Origin: Nocardia sp. BMG51109
GTDB lineage: Bacteria; Actinomycetota; Actinomycetes; Mycobacteriales; Mycobacteriaceae
Length of the DNA stretch: 64,000 nt
Assembly (NCBI RefSeq): GCF_000526215.1
Contig: NZ_JAFQ01000004.1
Location: 7,564,001-7,628,000 of the forward strand
Direction: 5' to 3'
Part shown: positions 52,437-61,451 of the stretch, piece after piece
How positions within the stretch are numbered: the first letter of the stretch is position 1
Layout: each line of letters opens with the position of its first letter
The notes under the pieces: generated by a model
Database searches by the model: none
What the model saw: the letters and a program-made list of their open reading frames with translations, nothing else
What the model was told of the DNA's origin: nothing
Translations under genes and position numbers: made by a program

Positions 52437-53344
52437 CCTATGCCGGTAATCGGGACAACCTCGCCGGCCTGTCCTCGATCCCGTTCGTGCACGGCGACAT
52501 TCGCGATCAGGAGCTGGTCGAAGAGGTTCTGCGTGCACACCGGGTCGATGTGGTGGTCAATTTCGCCGCGGAGTCGCACAACAGCCTGGCCATTCTGCGG
52601 CCCGGGGACTTCTTCGCCACGAATGTGATGGGTACTCAGGCGCTGCTGGACGCCGTCCGCAGGACCGGGGTCTCGCGGTTCCACCACATCTCGACCTGCG
52701 AGGTGTACGGCGACCTCGATCTGGAGGACGACAGCGCCTTCACCGAGAGTTCTCCGTACCTGCCGCGCACGCCGTACAACGCCGCGAAGGCCGGCGGCGA
52801 CCATGCGGTGCGCGCGTACCGGTCGACCTACGACCTACCGGTTACCATCACCAACTGCTCCAACAACTACGGGCCGTACCAGTTCCCGGAAAAGGTTGTC
52901 CCGCTGTTCATCACGCGCGCCCTGTCCGGTGAGCAGCTGCCGCTGTACGCCTCCACTCGCAACCGGCGGGAATGGCTGCACGTCGAAGATCACTGCCGGG
53001 CCATCGACACGGTGCTGCACCACGGACGCCTCGGCGAGACCTACAACGTGGGTAGCGGACACGAGGTCGACATCGAAGGGATCGCCGACGCGGTGCTGTC
53101 CGGGCTCGGCCTGCCCGCCTCCCTCAAGACGATCGTGCCCGACCGGCCCTCGCACGACCGGCGCTATCTGCTGGACTCCACCAAACTGCGTACCGAGCTG
53201 GGCTGGGCACCGACCGTCGACTGGCCGGACGGGATCGCCGAAACGATCCGCTGGTATACGGCCAACGAGGGCTGGTGGCGACCGCTGCTGAACCGGGCGC
53301 CCATCGCCGAGGGCACCGCCTGGCATGCCGAAATGACCCGCTGA
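52328..53344 (+). CDS. rmlB: dTDP-glucose 4,6-dehydratase (RmlB family)
   Basis: 338 aa from TTG 52328, with AAGGAG 5 nt before it. Rossmann ITGAAGFIG, VDVVVNFAAESHN, YNAAKAG (Tyr150, Lys154), NCSNNYGPYQFPEKVVPLFI and REWLHVEDHCRAID identify it. The catalytic segment reads Ser-Thr123-Cys124-Glu125-Val-Tyr-Gly, whereas standard enzymes have Thr-Asp-Glu; the Asp is replaced by Cys. It should make dTDP-4-keto-6-deoxyglucose, the branch point for the dideoxysugar, but the substitution raises the chance of altered chemistry. Confidence 0.9.
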   Translation: MSTLLITGAAGFIGANFVRYWRRTHPGDTVVALDALTYAGNRDNLAGLSSIPFVHGDIRDQELVEEVLRAHRVDVVVNFAAESHNSLAILRPGDFFATNVMGTQALLDAVRRTGVSRFHHISTCEVYGDLDLEDDSAFTESSPYLPRTPYNAAKAGGDHAVRAYRSTYDLPVTITNCSNNYGPYQFPEKVVPLFITRALSGEQLPLYASTRNRREWLHVEDHCRAIDTVLHHGRLGETYNVGSGHEVDIEGIADAVLSGLGLPASLKTIVPDRPSHDRRYLLDSTKLRTELGWAPTVDWPDGIAETIRWYTANEGWWRPLLNRAPIAEGTAWHAEMTR

Positions 53345-53523
53345 GCGCGAAAACCGCTCGTGCCAATGTACGGAAAAATGCTGCTGGAGGGGCGTTTATC
53401 CAACAGTTGACCTCAATTCCTATTGAGGTTTTACGGTCAATGACGGATCGCCTTCACCGGAGGCCGATCGCCGCTACCGACACCACTTGCAGACGATTCG
53501 ATTGCTTACCCGAGGAGATATTC

Positions 53524-54120
53524 ATGGCGTCCGATCAGTTCCGGGTCGCACTCATCTGCGGCAGCGTACGGGAGGGACGGTTCGGCCCGACCGCCGCGTC
53601 CTGGATGCAGAACCGCATCGAACAGCGCCCGGAGATGAAGCTCGACACGATCGATGTGGCAGACCTGTCACTGCCGCTGACCCAGCAGGCGAAGCCGGTG
53701 CCGTCCGGGGAGTACGACTCGCCGGATGTCCGCGCCTGGGCGGCGCGCGTCGGCGCGGCGGACGCCTTCGTGGTCGTCACCCCGGAGTACAACCACGGTT
53801 ATCCCGCCGCGCTCAAGCTCGCCATCGACTCGATCAATCCGGAGTGGCGGGGGAAGCCGGTAGGCTTCGTCAGCTACGGCGGGATCTCCGGTGGGCTGCG
53901 CGCGGTGGAACAGCTGCGCCCGGTCTTCGCCGAACTGCGCGCCGTGACGATCCGGGAAACGATCAGCTTCGCGCAGTTCTGGACCTGCTTCGACGACAAC
54001 GGAATTCCGAGGAACGCCCAGGCACTCGAGGCGGCCGCCGACACCTTGCTCGACGAACTGTCCTGGTGGGCACGGGCCCTGCGCCAGGCCCGGAACACGA
54101 TGGACTACCCCGGCGTCTGA
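53524..54120 (+). CDS. NAD(P)H-dependent FMN reductase
   Basis: 198 aa from ATG 53524 (GAGGAGATATTC upstream). Flavodoxin-like NADPH-FMN reductase: VALICGSVREGRFGPTAASWM, VVTPEYNHGYPAALKLAIDSI (FMN loop) and GGISGGLRAVEQLRPVF. It likely supplies reduced flavin to a two-component oxygenase, such as the LLM protein, or reduces a quinone. It is 179 bp after rmlB, so it may have its own promoter. Confidence 0.9.
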   Translation: MASDQFRVALICGSVREGRFGPTAASWMQNRIEQRPEMKLDTIDVADLSLPLTQQAKPVPSGEYDSPDVRAWAARVGAADAFVVVTPEYNHGYPAALKLAIDSINPEWRGKPVGFVSYGGISGGLRAVEQLRPVFAELRAVTIRETISFAQFWTCFDDNGIPRNAQALEAAADTLLDELSWWARALRQARNTMDYPGV

Positions 54121-54127
54121 TCCCGAG

Positions 54128-54162
54128 GCCGAAAACGACGGCCGGCCGCCGTCGTTTTCGGC
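54128..54162. terminator. Bidirectional terminator between FMN reductase and FAD monooxygenase
   Basis: GCCGAAAACGACGGC, loop CGGCC, GCCGTCGTTTTCGGC: a perfect 15-bp stem with T4/A4 inside, between convergent genes. Confidence 0.88.
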
Positions 54163-54172
54163 TCGGCCGGGC

Positions 54173-55408
54173 TCAGTCCGACCGTCCCGGACCGGAGGCC
54201 GACAGCGCTGCCTCCGGGACGATCGGCGCCCCGAGAGCGTCGAACTCCCGCACCCCGTGCAGCCACGCCACCCGGTCGTGCAGCTCATCCGCGGACATCG
54301 CGCGCAGCCGTTCGTTACGTGACCGCGCGGCCGCGCCCGCCGGATGGTAGAGCAATCCACCCATCGCCCGCGCGATCAGCTGGGCTCGGGCGGCCCGCTC
54401 TCGCCGCGCACCGTTGTAGGCGCGCAGTCGTTCGACGTGATTGCCGCCGGGTGTCAGCAAACGACCGAGCACCACCGCATCTTCCAGTGCCATCGCCGCA
54501 CCCTGCGCCGCGTAGTTCAGCATCGGGTGGGCGGCATCACCGAGCAGCGCGACCCGCCCATGAGCCCAGTCCGCGACCGGATTGCGGTCGCACAACACCC
54601 AGCGCCGCCATTCCCGTCCCAGGTCGAGAATCCGGCGCGGAACGCCGGTGAGCCCGGCGAATTCCTTCACCACCTCGGCATCCGGGACCGGTTGCCCGAC
54701 AATGACATTCGCTGCGCGATCGTCGCGGATCGCGGCCACGTTCAGCATGCTGCCGCCCGCGATGGCGTAATGGACCAGATGCCAACCGGGCCCCGCCCAC
54801 AATGTCACCGCCTCGGACCGTAGCGTCCGCGGCACGGCATCCATCGGTACCAGGCTGCGGTAGATGGTGTGGCCGGTGACCCGCGGATCGCCGTCGTCGA
54901 GCAGCGCGCGCCGGATGGTCGAGCGGATCCCGTCCGCACCGATCAGGAGGTCGCCGCGGCGGCTGTGCCCGTGCTCGTCGAAGACGGTGACGCCGTCGTC
55001 GTCCTCCTCGTATCCGGTCGCCCGCCTGCCACCGCACAGCTCGATGGCATCGTGGTCCCGGGAGGCGTCGAGCAGCGGCTGGTAGAGGTCGCCGCGGTGC
55101 ACCACCGAATAGGGGTTGCCGAACCGCTCGCGGTACGCGCCGGTCAGCGGGAACCGCACGATCGGTTCGCCGGTAACGGCGTCCATCAGTCGCAGCTCGT
55201 CGACGAGCACCGCTCGGTCGCGCACGGCCGTGCCGACGCCGAGCCGGTCGAGCGCATGAAAAGCATTGGGAGCAAGTTGGATTCCGGCACCGAGCTCGGC
55301 GAAGACATCGCTACGTTCCCACACGGTGACATCGAAACCCGCGGACGCGACGCTGAGCGCGGTGGCCAGTCCGCCGATGCCCCCACCGACGACGAGAACC
55401 GTTGCCAT
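54173..55408 (-). CDS. FAD-dependent monooxygenase (salicylate/3-hydroxybenzoate hydroxylase-like)
   Basis: 411 aa. VLVVGGGIGGLATALSVASAGFDVTVWERSD (ADP-binding), LGAGIQLAPNAFHALDRLGVG, DLLIGADGIRSTIRRAL (DG motif) and GRVALLGDAAHPMLNYAAQGAAMALEDAVVLGRLL (GD motif) place it among class A aromatic hydroxylases. Relatives hydroxylate salicylate with decarboxylation, or 3-hydroxybenzoate at C6. 3-Hydroxyanthranilate combines both substitution patterns, so either ring hydroxylation or oxidative decarboxylation is possible here. Last gene of the rmlA-to-monooxygenase operon. Confidence 0.92.
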   Translation of the reverse strand: MATVLVVGGGIGGLATALSVASAGFDVTVWERSDVFAELGAGIQLAPNAFHALDRLGVGTAVRDRAVLVDELRLMDAVTGEPIVRFPLTGAYRERFGNPYSVVHRGDLYQPLLDASRDHDAIELCGGRRATGYEEDDDGVTVFDEHGHSRRGDLLIGADGIRSTIRRALLDDGDPRVTGHTIYRSLVPMDAVPRTLRSEAVTLWAGPGWHLVHYAIAGGSMLNVAAIRDDRAANVIVGQPVPDAEVVKEFAGLTGVPRRILDLGREWRRWVLCDRNPVADWAHGRVALLGDAAHPMLNYAAQGAAMALEDAVVLGRLLTPGGNHVERLRAYNGARRERAARAQLIARAMGGLLYHPAGAAARSRNERLRAMSADELHDRVAWLHGVREFDALGAPIVPEAALSASGPGRSD

Positions 55409-55432
55409 ACAACTCTCCTCTCAGTTCCAGGA

Positions 55433-57298
55433 TCACGCGATCGAGGGCACGGGAAGCAGCTCGAGCAGCATTCTCCGCAGGATTGCCGACCCGTCCTCGC
55501 TCAGCAGCGACTCCGCGTGGAATTGCACAGAACGAAAACCATTGCCGCGCAACGCATAGACTTCGCCGGTGAGCTCGTCCCGGCTGACCTCGACCGGCCC
55601 GACCGGGTCGCAGATCCGCACGGGGGTCGCCGACAGGGCGTTGAAGGTGTTGTAGAAGCCGACGCGGACCTGCTCGCCGAACAGCGGCAGCACCCGCTGG
55701 ACGCCCTGGTTGGGTGTTTCCCTCCGGCGCAGCGGGAATCCGAGCACCCGGGACAGCACCTGATGGCTCAGGCATACCGCGAGGAAGGGACGCTGCTCGT
55801 CGAGCAGCCGGCGCACCGTCTGCTCGAGGTGACGCACGCGCTCGTCGTCACGGTCGGCCGGATTGCCGGGTCCCGGCCCGAGCAACACCAGGTCGTAGTC
55901 TTCGATGCGATACGGCCTGCCCGAACCGCACACATCCACCGTCAGCCCGAACGACCGCAACTGGAGGGCCAGCATGGCGGTGAAGTCGTCCTCCGCATCT
56001 ACCACCAGGACATTGCGGCCGACCAGCGCGGGCGCCGCGGCGGCCGTCCGCTCCTCGCCGAGCCAGAACCGCGCGACGTGATCATTGCGGCGACGCAGCG
56101 CCGCCCGGACGTCGGGGTGGTCGCCCAGGCGTCGCGAACCCACCGCCGCGAGCAGCCCGGCCGCCTTGGCCCGGGTTTCGGCCGCCTCGGCGAGCGGGTC
56201 GGAATGACGCACGAGGGTGGCCCCGACACGAACCCGCATCCGTCCGCCGCGGTCGATCTCGGCCATGCGGATCAGGATCGACGAGTCCAGCGCGTAACTA
56301 CCGTCCTCGTGGTGGCCCATGAGCGCCAGGACTCCGCTGTAGTAGCCGCGGCCCCGCGGCTCGTACCGGGTGATCACGCGACAGGCGTTCTCGAGTGGAC
56401 TGCCGGTGACCGTGGGGGCGAACATCGTGGTACGCAAGATATCTCGCGGATCCATCGCCGTGTGCCCGCTGATGAAGTACTCGGTATGCGCGAGCCTGGC
56501 CATCTCCTTCAGATACGGGCCGTCCACGCGCACACCCGACGGGCAGATCCGAGCCATCATCTTCAGCTCTTCGTCGACCACCATGTACAGCTCATCGATC
56601 TCCTTCTCGTCGCCGAGAAAGTCGATGAGTTCGTCCAGTTCCGGCCCGTCCTGCGGATATCGGTAGGTGCCGCTGATCGGGTTCATGGTGGCCACACCGT
56701 CGAGCACGCTGATGTGTCGTTCCGGCGTCGCGCCGACCAATGTCACGTCGCCGGTGTGGACGACGAACGTCCAGTACGTGCCCTGCTCGCGTTCGAGCAG
56801 GTTCCGGAACACCGTGAGCGCCTGCGCCGGCGAGAATTCGTGCAGCTCGGCCGAATAGCACCGGCTGACAACGAAATTGGCGCCCGCACCCTGCCCGATC
56901 TCCTGGGAGACGACGCGCCGCACGGTGTCCGCGAAATCCTCGTCGGAGACATCGAAGCCGCCGCCCTGCACCCGGAGCGGGACCACCGGAACCGCGCCGA
57001 ATATCTCCGCGAGCGTGCGCTGTTCCCAGTCCTGCACCCGCAACGCCAGCAACGGCGTGCCGTCGTCGTTGCCGGCGAAGCCGCGCTCGCCGATCTGCCG
57101 GTAGGGCACCATGGCGAGCATCTCGGGCCGGGCGCTGCCGGAGAAATCCGGCAGCGGTAGGCCCGCCAGCGATTCGACCGTCTCGACCTGGCCGACGATC
57201 ACATCGACCACCCCGGCGGTCTGCCCCGGCCGGTACAGCAACGCGAACGGCGGTGGGTCCGGGAGCAGAATCCGGTCGAGCACGCCGCCGCTCGTCAT
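55433..57298 (-). CDS. phzE: PhzE-like 2-amino-2-desoxyisochorismate synthase
   Basis: 621 aa from ATG 57298. The N-terminal chorismate-utilising domain (about 1-400) has [56 protein letters not shown] and [10 protein letters not shown]; the C-terminal class I glutaminase domain (about 430-621) has [22 protein letters not shown] (Cys) and [14 protein letters not shown] (His, Glu). The fused order and length match PhzE, not anthranilate synthase with pyruvate lyase. Product: ADIC. It overlaps the isochorismatase gene by ATGA. Confidence 0.95.
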   Translation of the reverse strand: MTSGGVLDRILLPDPPPFALLYRPGQTAGVVDVIVGQVETVESLAGLPLPDFSGSARPEMLAMVPYRQIGERGFAGNDDGTPLLALRVQDWEQRTLAEIFGAVPVVPLRVQGGGFDVSDEDFADTVRRVVSQEIGQGAGANFVVSRCYSAELHEFSPAQALTVFRNLLEREQGTYWTFVVHTGDVTLVGATPERHISVLDGVATMNPISGTYRYPQDGPELDELIDFLGDEKEIDELYMVVDEELKMMARICPSGVRVDGPYLKEMARLAHTEYFISGHTAMDPRDILRTTMFAPTVTGSPLENACRVITRYEPRGRGYYSGVLALMGHHEDGSYALDSSILIRMAEIDRGGRMRVRVGATLVRHSDPLAEAAETRAKAAGLLAAVGSRRLGDHPDVRAALRRRNDHVARFWLGEERTAAAAPALVGRNVLVVDAEDDFTAMLALQLRSFGLTVDVCGSGRPYRIEDYDLVLLGPGPGNPADRDDERVRHLEQTVRRLLDEQRPFLAVCLSHQVLSRVLGFPLRRRETPNQGVQRVLPLFGEQVRVGFYNTFNALSATPVRICDPVGPVEVSRDELTGEVYALRGNGFRSVQFHAESLLSEDGSAILRRMLLELLPVPSIA

Positions 57299-57960
57299 CG
57301 AGTTCCCCCGGCTGTCGGCACGGAACTGTCCAGGGCCGCGAGAATGTCGGCCGTGGTGGTCACGACCGCGCACCGGCTCACCGCATAGCGCACCGCGAGC
57401 CGATGGTCCTGCTCGGTGAAATCGGCGACCGCATCGGCGACGAAGAACGTCTCGATGTCGTGGGTGTAGGAGTCGACGGCGGTCATCAGGACCCCGGTAT
57501 AGGCGTAGATCCCACAGCAGATGAGCTGGTCGCGGCCGTGTGCCCGAAGACGATCGAGCAGATCGGACCGATGGAACGCACTGTAGCGCCACTTCGTATG
57601 CACCCAGTCCTCGTCGTCGGGTGCCAGCTCGTCCACTATCCGGCGATGCACCGGCGATACGGACATCCCCGGTCCCCAGAAGTCGCGCAACAGGCCGCGT
57701 TGTTCGACGGTCATGTCACCGGGCTGGGCGGTATACGCCACCGGGATGCCCAGGGCCTTACAGCGCTCGCGCAACGCCGCGGTGTTGGCGATCAGCTGCC
57801 GGACCGGCTCGGCATCCTGAGGGAAGAACTGCAGAAAATAGCGTTGCATATCGTGCACGAGAAGCACGGTCCGGCTCGGCTCGACAGTCCAGTCCGCGAT
57901 ATTGGGCGGCAGGCTGTCCGCTGTCGGCATGGGGTACGAAGTGATCTCGGGAATTCCCAC
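57295..57960 (-). CDS. phzD: PhzD-like isochorismatase
   Basis: 221 aa from GTG 57960 (GAGGAA 8 nt upstream). [18 protein letters not shown] is the typical PhzD opening; Asp37 in [11 protein letters not shown] and Lys123 in TKWRYSAF match PhzD Asp38 and Lys122. [34 protein letters not shown] is the third block. It should hydrolyse the enolpyruvyl ether of ADIC to give 2,3-dihydro-3-hydroxyanthranilate. There is no carrier-protein domain, unlike siderophore EntB. Confidence 0.95.
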   Translation of the reverse strand: MGIPEITSYPMPTADSLPPNIADWTVEPSRTVLLVHDMQRYFLQFFPQDAEPVRQLIANTAALRERCKALGIPVAYTAQPGDMTVEQRGLLRDFWGPGMSVSPVHRRIVDELAPDDEDWVHTKWRYSAFHRSDLLDRLRAHGRDQLICCGIYAYTGVLMTAVDSYTHDIETFFVADAVADFTEQDHRLAVRYAVSRCAVVTTTADILAALDSSVPTAGGTR

Positions 57961-57977
57961 GTGCTGTATTCCTCTCC

Positions 57978-58763
57978 CTATGCGCCGAGCCCGGCGCCGC
58001 CGTCCACGGTCAAGTGCTGCATCGTGATGTGCTTCCCGGCGGCGGACACGAGGAAGCCGACCGCGTTCGCGATATCGGCCGGCTGCGCGATTCGGCCGAG
58101 CGGAATGCCCAGCCGGAACTCCTCCGGCTTACCGTCGATCGAGATCCGCTCCGCGCCACCGTCGTTCCACAGACCTCGCAGCATCGCGGTATCGGTGGAG
58201 CCGGGCCCGACCGAATTGCACCGGATGCCGTACCGGGCGAGTTCGAGCCCGAGACATCTGCTGAGCATGGTCGCCGCCGCCTTCGAGGCGCTGTAGGCCG
58301 CCATACCGGTGCGAGGAACGGTCGCCGCATTCGAGGTGATGGTGACGACCACCCCGCGCCGGCGCGGAATCATCCGCGCGCCGACCGCGCGGCTGACGAA
58401 GAACACACCGGTCGTGTTGACCGCGAACGTATTCGCCCAATCCGCGTCGGACAGTTCGGTCGCGCTGCCGTGCCGGAGCACGCCGGCCGCGTTGACCAGC
58501 ACATCGATCGGGCCGAGTTCGGCCTCGATCCGGGCGACGCCGTCATCGACCGCGGCGCTGGTGGTGACGTCCAGGGGATAGGCGGCCACCGGAAGACCCT
58601 CCCCGACCAGCTGCACGGAGATCTCCTTCAGCCGGCGCTCGTCGTTGTCGACGGCGGCGACCGAAGCCCCACCGGCGGCGAGATGGCGAACGATCTCGTG
58701 ACCGATTCCTCCGGCGGCGCCGGTCACCAGAGCGACCGTGCCGGCCGGCTCACGCGTTTCCAT
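57978..58763 (-). CDS. DhbA/EntA-like dehydrogenase, probably forming 3-hydroxyanthranilate
   Basis: 261 aa from ATG 58763. SDR family: [40 protein letters not shown] (Ser, Tyr, Lys), and the end [17 protein letters not shown], which is diagnostic for 2,3-dihydro-2,3-dihydroxybenzoate dehydrogenases. Next to PhzE and PhzD its substrate should be the dihydro-hydroxyanthranilate, oxidised with NAD to aromatic 3-hydroxyanthranilic acid; homologous trios make this acid in benzoxazole and some pyrrolobenzodiazepine pathways. It overlaps the DAHP synthase gene by 14 bp. Confidence 0.9.
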   Translation of the reverse strand: METREPAGTVALVTGAAGGIGHEIVRHLAAGGASVAAVDNDERRLKEISVQLVGEGLPVAAYPLDVTTSAAVDDGVARIEAELGPIDVLVNAAGVLRHGSATELSDADWANTFAVNTTGVFFVSRAVGARMIPRRRGVVVTITSNAATVPRTGMAAYSASKAAATMLSRCLGLELARYGIRCNSVGPGSTDTAMLRGLWNDGGAERISIDGKPEEFRLGIPLGRIAQPADIANAVGFLVSAAGKHITMQHLTVDGGAGLGA

Positions 58764-60015
58764 ATCTGCTCCTGAACGAAATCGTCGGGTGCCACGTCTC
58801 GCCGGATCGCCACGCCTCGGCGACCGCGACGGCCTGTTCGGTGTTGAGCCGCGGATCGCACATCGGTTCGCCGCATACGCCGCCGATCTCGGATTCGTCG
58901 AATACGCACTCCCGCACCTGCTCCGGTGTGGCTTCCAGATGCAGTCCCCCGGCCGTGCCACCGCCCAGCCGGACCGCGGCCTGAAACCGCTGTGCCTCGT
59001 CGACCGCGGTCCGCACGAACCGGATCTTCGTGCCGGTCGCGCCGACCTCGGTGTTGCCGTGCAGCGGATCGCACAGCCAGATCACCGGGTACCCGTGCTC
59101 GGCCACCGCGGCAACCAGCGGGGGCAGCCGGTCGGAGACGAGCCCGGCGCTCATCCGGGCGATGAGCGTCAGCCTGCCCGGCTCGCGCTGCGTATCCAAC
59201 CGCTCGCACAGCCGAAGCAGTTCGGGCACCGTGGTTTTCGGCCCGATCTTGCACGCGACCGGGTTGACCACCCTGCTCAGCAGCGACACGTGGGCCGAGC
59301 CGTCCTGGCGGGTTCGCTCGCCGATCCACGGCCAGTGAGTGGACGACAACAGCAGATCGCCCTCCTCGGTGCGGCGCAGCATCGGCAGTTCGTAGTCGAG
59401 CAACAACGCCTCGTGGCTCGTCCACACCGGTGCCTCCATGGCGAGGCGGTGCACGGCATTGCGGCGCCCGAGGGTATCCATCGCCACGCCCGCCGCCCGG
59501 TAGCCGAGCAGTATCCGGCTCGGATCCGGTTGCCGCAGTTGGGGATCCGGCTCGGGACTGTTGACCATGTGCCCACGAAAGACCGGCAGCTCCACACCGT
59601 CGTGCCATTCGGTCGGCCGGGATCGGGGCTTGGCGAACTGGCCCGCGATCCGTCCCACCCGCAGGACGGGCCTGTTGCCACCGAGCTTCATCACCGCCGC
59701 AAGCACATCCAGCAGTGCCGCCTTGCGCTCGACGTGTGCCGGGGTGCAATGGTCCGGATCCTCGGCACAGTCACCGGCCTGGATCACCTGGATTCGCCCC
59801 ATCGCGACCTCGGCCAGCAGCGACCGCAGCTGCTGGGTCTCCGCGGCGCGCACCAGCCCCGGCAGTCCGGCCAACTCTTCCCGGACCCGCCCCAGCGCCT
59901 CGGCGTCGGGCCAGTCCGGTTGCTGGGCGATCACATCGTCCGGCGCGACGACCTCGGTGACATCGTCAACCCCACCGCCGGAAGTATTTTCGGAGAGGGA
60001 GACCCTGTGCGTCAT
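58750..60015 (-). CDS. Class II DAHP synthase (PhzC-like)
   Basis: 421 aa from ATG 60015. Class II features: QQPDWPDAEALGRVREELAGLPGLV, VIQAGDCAEDP, VGRIAGQFAKPRS, HNMLLD-like SHEALLLDYELPM, VACKIGPKTTVPELLRLCERL, WLCDPLHGNTE (His/Glu metal ligands), GGLHLEATPEQVREC and CDPRLNTEQAVAVA. It raises shikimate flux for the cluster, as PhzC does in phenazine loci; shorter than housekeeping AroG. Start overlaps the thymidylyltransferase stop (ATGA). Confidence 0.95.
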   Translation of the reverse strand: MTHRVSLSENTSGGGVDDVTEVVAPDDVIAQQPDWPDAEALGRVREELAGLPGLVRAAETQQLRSLLAEVAMGRIQVIQAGDCAEDPDHCTPAHVERKAALLDVLAAVMKLGGNRPVLRVGRIAGQFAKPRSRPTEWHDGVELPVFRGHMVNSPEPDPQLRQPDPSRILLGYRAAGVAMDTLGRRNAVHRLAMEAPVWTSHEALLLDYELPMLRRTEEGDLLLSSTHWPWIGERTRQDGSAHVSLLSRVVNPVACKIGPKTTVPELLRLCERLDTQREPGRLTLIARMSAGLVSDRLPPLVAAVAEHGYPVIWLCDPLHGNTEVGATGTKIRFVRTAVDEAQRFQAAVRLGGGTAGGLHLEATPEQVRECVFDESEIGGVCGEPMCDPRLNTEQAVAVAEAWRSGETWHPTISFRSRYGNA

Positions 60016-61148
60016 GGGATCACCCGCGAGGACGCCCCGAGGTGCTCGCCCGCCTGCAGCAAGTCATCGAGCTCCGCCACCGGCAGCGCGCTCACCCGCG
60101 CCTTGGAATGGTCGCCGATGACCAGCCGACAGTGATCGATGGCCGCGCCGCCGCGCACCTCGGCGCACCGGCCGATCATCGACCGCCGCAGATCCGGCAC
60201 GCCCTCGACGCACGCGTCCTCGAGCACGATCGTGTTCTCGATCGCCGAGTCCCGCACGGTGCACTTCGCCCCGATCGAGGTGGCGGGGCCGAGGCTGGAG
60301 TTGTCGACGACGGTGCCGCGGCCGATGAACAGCGGGCCCGCCAGCCGGGAGCGGGTCACGACCGCGCCCGCTTCCACCACCACGAGGCCGCGCACCGACG
60401 TCTGGGCATCGATGCTGCCGGCGATCTCCGGCGACCGCTGCGCCAGCAGCACCCGGTTGGCATCCAGCAGCCCCTCCACATCTCCGGTGTCCTGCCAGTA
60501 GCCCTTGTACTGCTCGGCGGTCACCGTGCACCCGGAAGCGACCAGATGTTGCAGCGCGTCGGTGATCTCCAGCTCGCCGCGCCAACTCGGTTCGATCGCG
60601 TCCACCGCGGCATGAATGGCCGCGGTGAGGAAGTAGACCCCGGTCACCGCCAAATTGCTCTTCGGCTGTGCGGGCTTTTCCACCAGGCCGGTGACAACAC
60701 CCTCGGTATCGACTTCCGCGACGCCGTATGAACGTGGGTCGGCCACCTCGGTGACCAGCAACTGGGCATCCGGGCGGCGGTCGCGGAAAGTCCGCGCGGA
60801 CCGACCGATTCCGTGCGCCAGGATGTTGTCCCCGAGATACATGACGAAGTCCTCGTCACCGAGGAAGTCCCGCGCCACCCGAACGGTGTGCGCCAGCCCG
60901 CGCGGCTCGTCCTGACGAAGATAGGTGATTCGCATTCCGAGGTCACTACCGTCGCCGATCACACGCTGCACCTCTGCACCGTTGTCACCGACAATTATTC
61001 CGGCCTCCTGGACGCCGATGCGGCGAACGTTCTCCAGGCAATGCCGGAGAACCGGCTTGCCCGCCACGGGAGCCAGTTGTTTCGACATGGAGTATGTGAA
61101 AGGCCGCAATCTCGTCCCTTTTCCCCCGGACAGTATCAGTGCTTTCAT
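60012..61148 (-). CDS. rmlA: Glucose-1-phosphate thymidylyltransferase (long form)
   Basis: 378 aa from ATG 61148. N-terminal nucleotidyltransferase: MKALILSGGKGTRLRPFTYSMSKQLAPVAGKPVL, MYLGDNIL, GVAEVDTEGVVTGLVEKPAQPKSNLAVTGVYFL. The C-terminal third is a left-handed beta-helix (VRGLVVVEAGAVVTRSRLAGPLFIGRGTVV), as in StrD-type enzymes of antibiotic clusters rather than short housekeeping RmlA. It makes dTDP-glucose for the deoxysugar. First gene of the six-gene minus operon that also encodes the 3-hydroxyanthranilate enzymes. Confidence 0.95.
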   Translation of the reverse strand: MKALILSGGKGTRLRPFTYSMSKQLAPVAGKPVLRHCLENVRRIGVQEAGIIVGDNGAEVQRVIGDGSDLGMRITYLRQDEPRGLAHTVRVARDFLGDEDFVMYLGDNILAHGIGRSARTFRDRRPDAQLLVTEVADPRSYGVAEVDTEGVVTGLVEKPAQPKSNLAVTGVYFLTAAIHAAVDAIEPSWRGELEITDALQHLVASGCTVTAEQYKGYWQDTGDVEGLLDANRVLLAQRSPEIAGSIDAQTSVRGLVVVEAGAVVTRSRLAGPLFIGRGTVVDNSSLGPATSIGAKCTVRDSAIENTIVLEDACVEGVPDLRRSMIGRCAEVRGGAAIDHCRLVIGDHSKARVSALPVAELDDLLQAGEHLGASSRVIP

Positions 61149-61451
61149 CGCATCCCTGCTTCGTATCGCCGGATCCTGCCTGTGCCGCAAAGTATGCACA
61201 ACCCGGCACAGAGAAATTCGAGAGCGAAGCTGAAGTACGCATAGGAAATCGTAAGATCCGCTGTTCGGCGGCCGAGCACGGGGAGCGCGGCCGCACGTTT
61301 CTTGCCGGAATCTGTCCGATCAATTGCCGGCCACGACCGCCGTCGCTTATCCAGAAACTCGGTCGTGTCCACATGCGACAAACGGCACGGCCGCCGTTCG
61401 AGCGCCGGCGTCCAGACCAGGAAACAGATCCGACCATCCCGGGGAGCAACC
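61149..61451. other. Divergent promoter region between rmlA and the 2,3-dehydratase gene
   Basis: 303 bp without a supported gene. CATACT (minus strand, about 61191) may be a -10 for rmlA. No convincing SARP repeat was found on either side. Confidence 0.45.

Noticed and set aside
57295..58763. Catechol siderophore (2,3-dihydroxybenzoate) pathway
   Set aside because: The synthase is amidotransferring PhzE rather than an EntC type, the isochorismatase lacks a carrier domain, and no EntE-like adenylation enzyme or NRPS is present.
55433..60015. Phenazine biosynthesis cluster
   Set aside because: PhzC/E/D-like proteins are present, but phzF, phzA/B and phzG are absent and a DhbA/EntA-like dehydrogenase follows, which diverts the intermediate to 3-hydroxyanthranilate.
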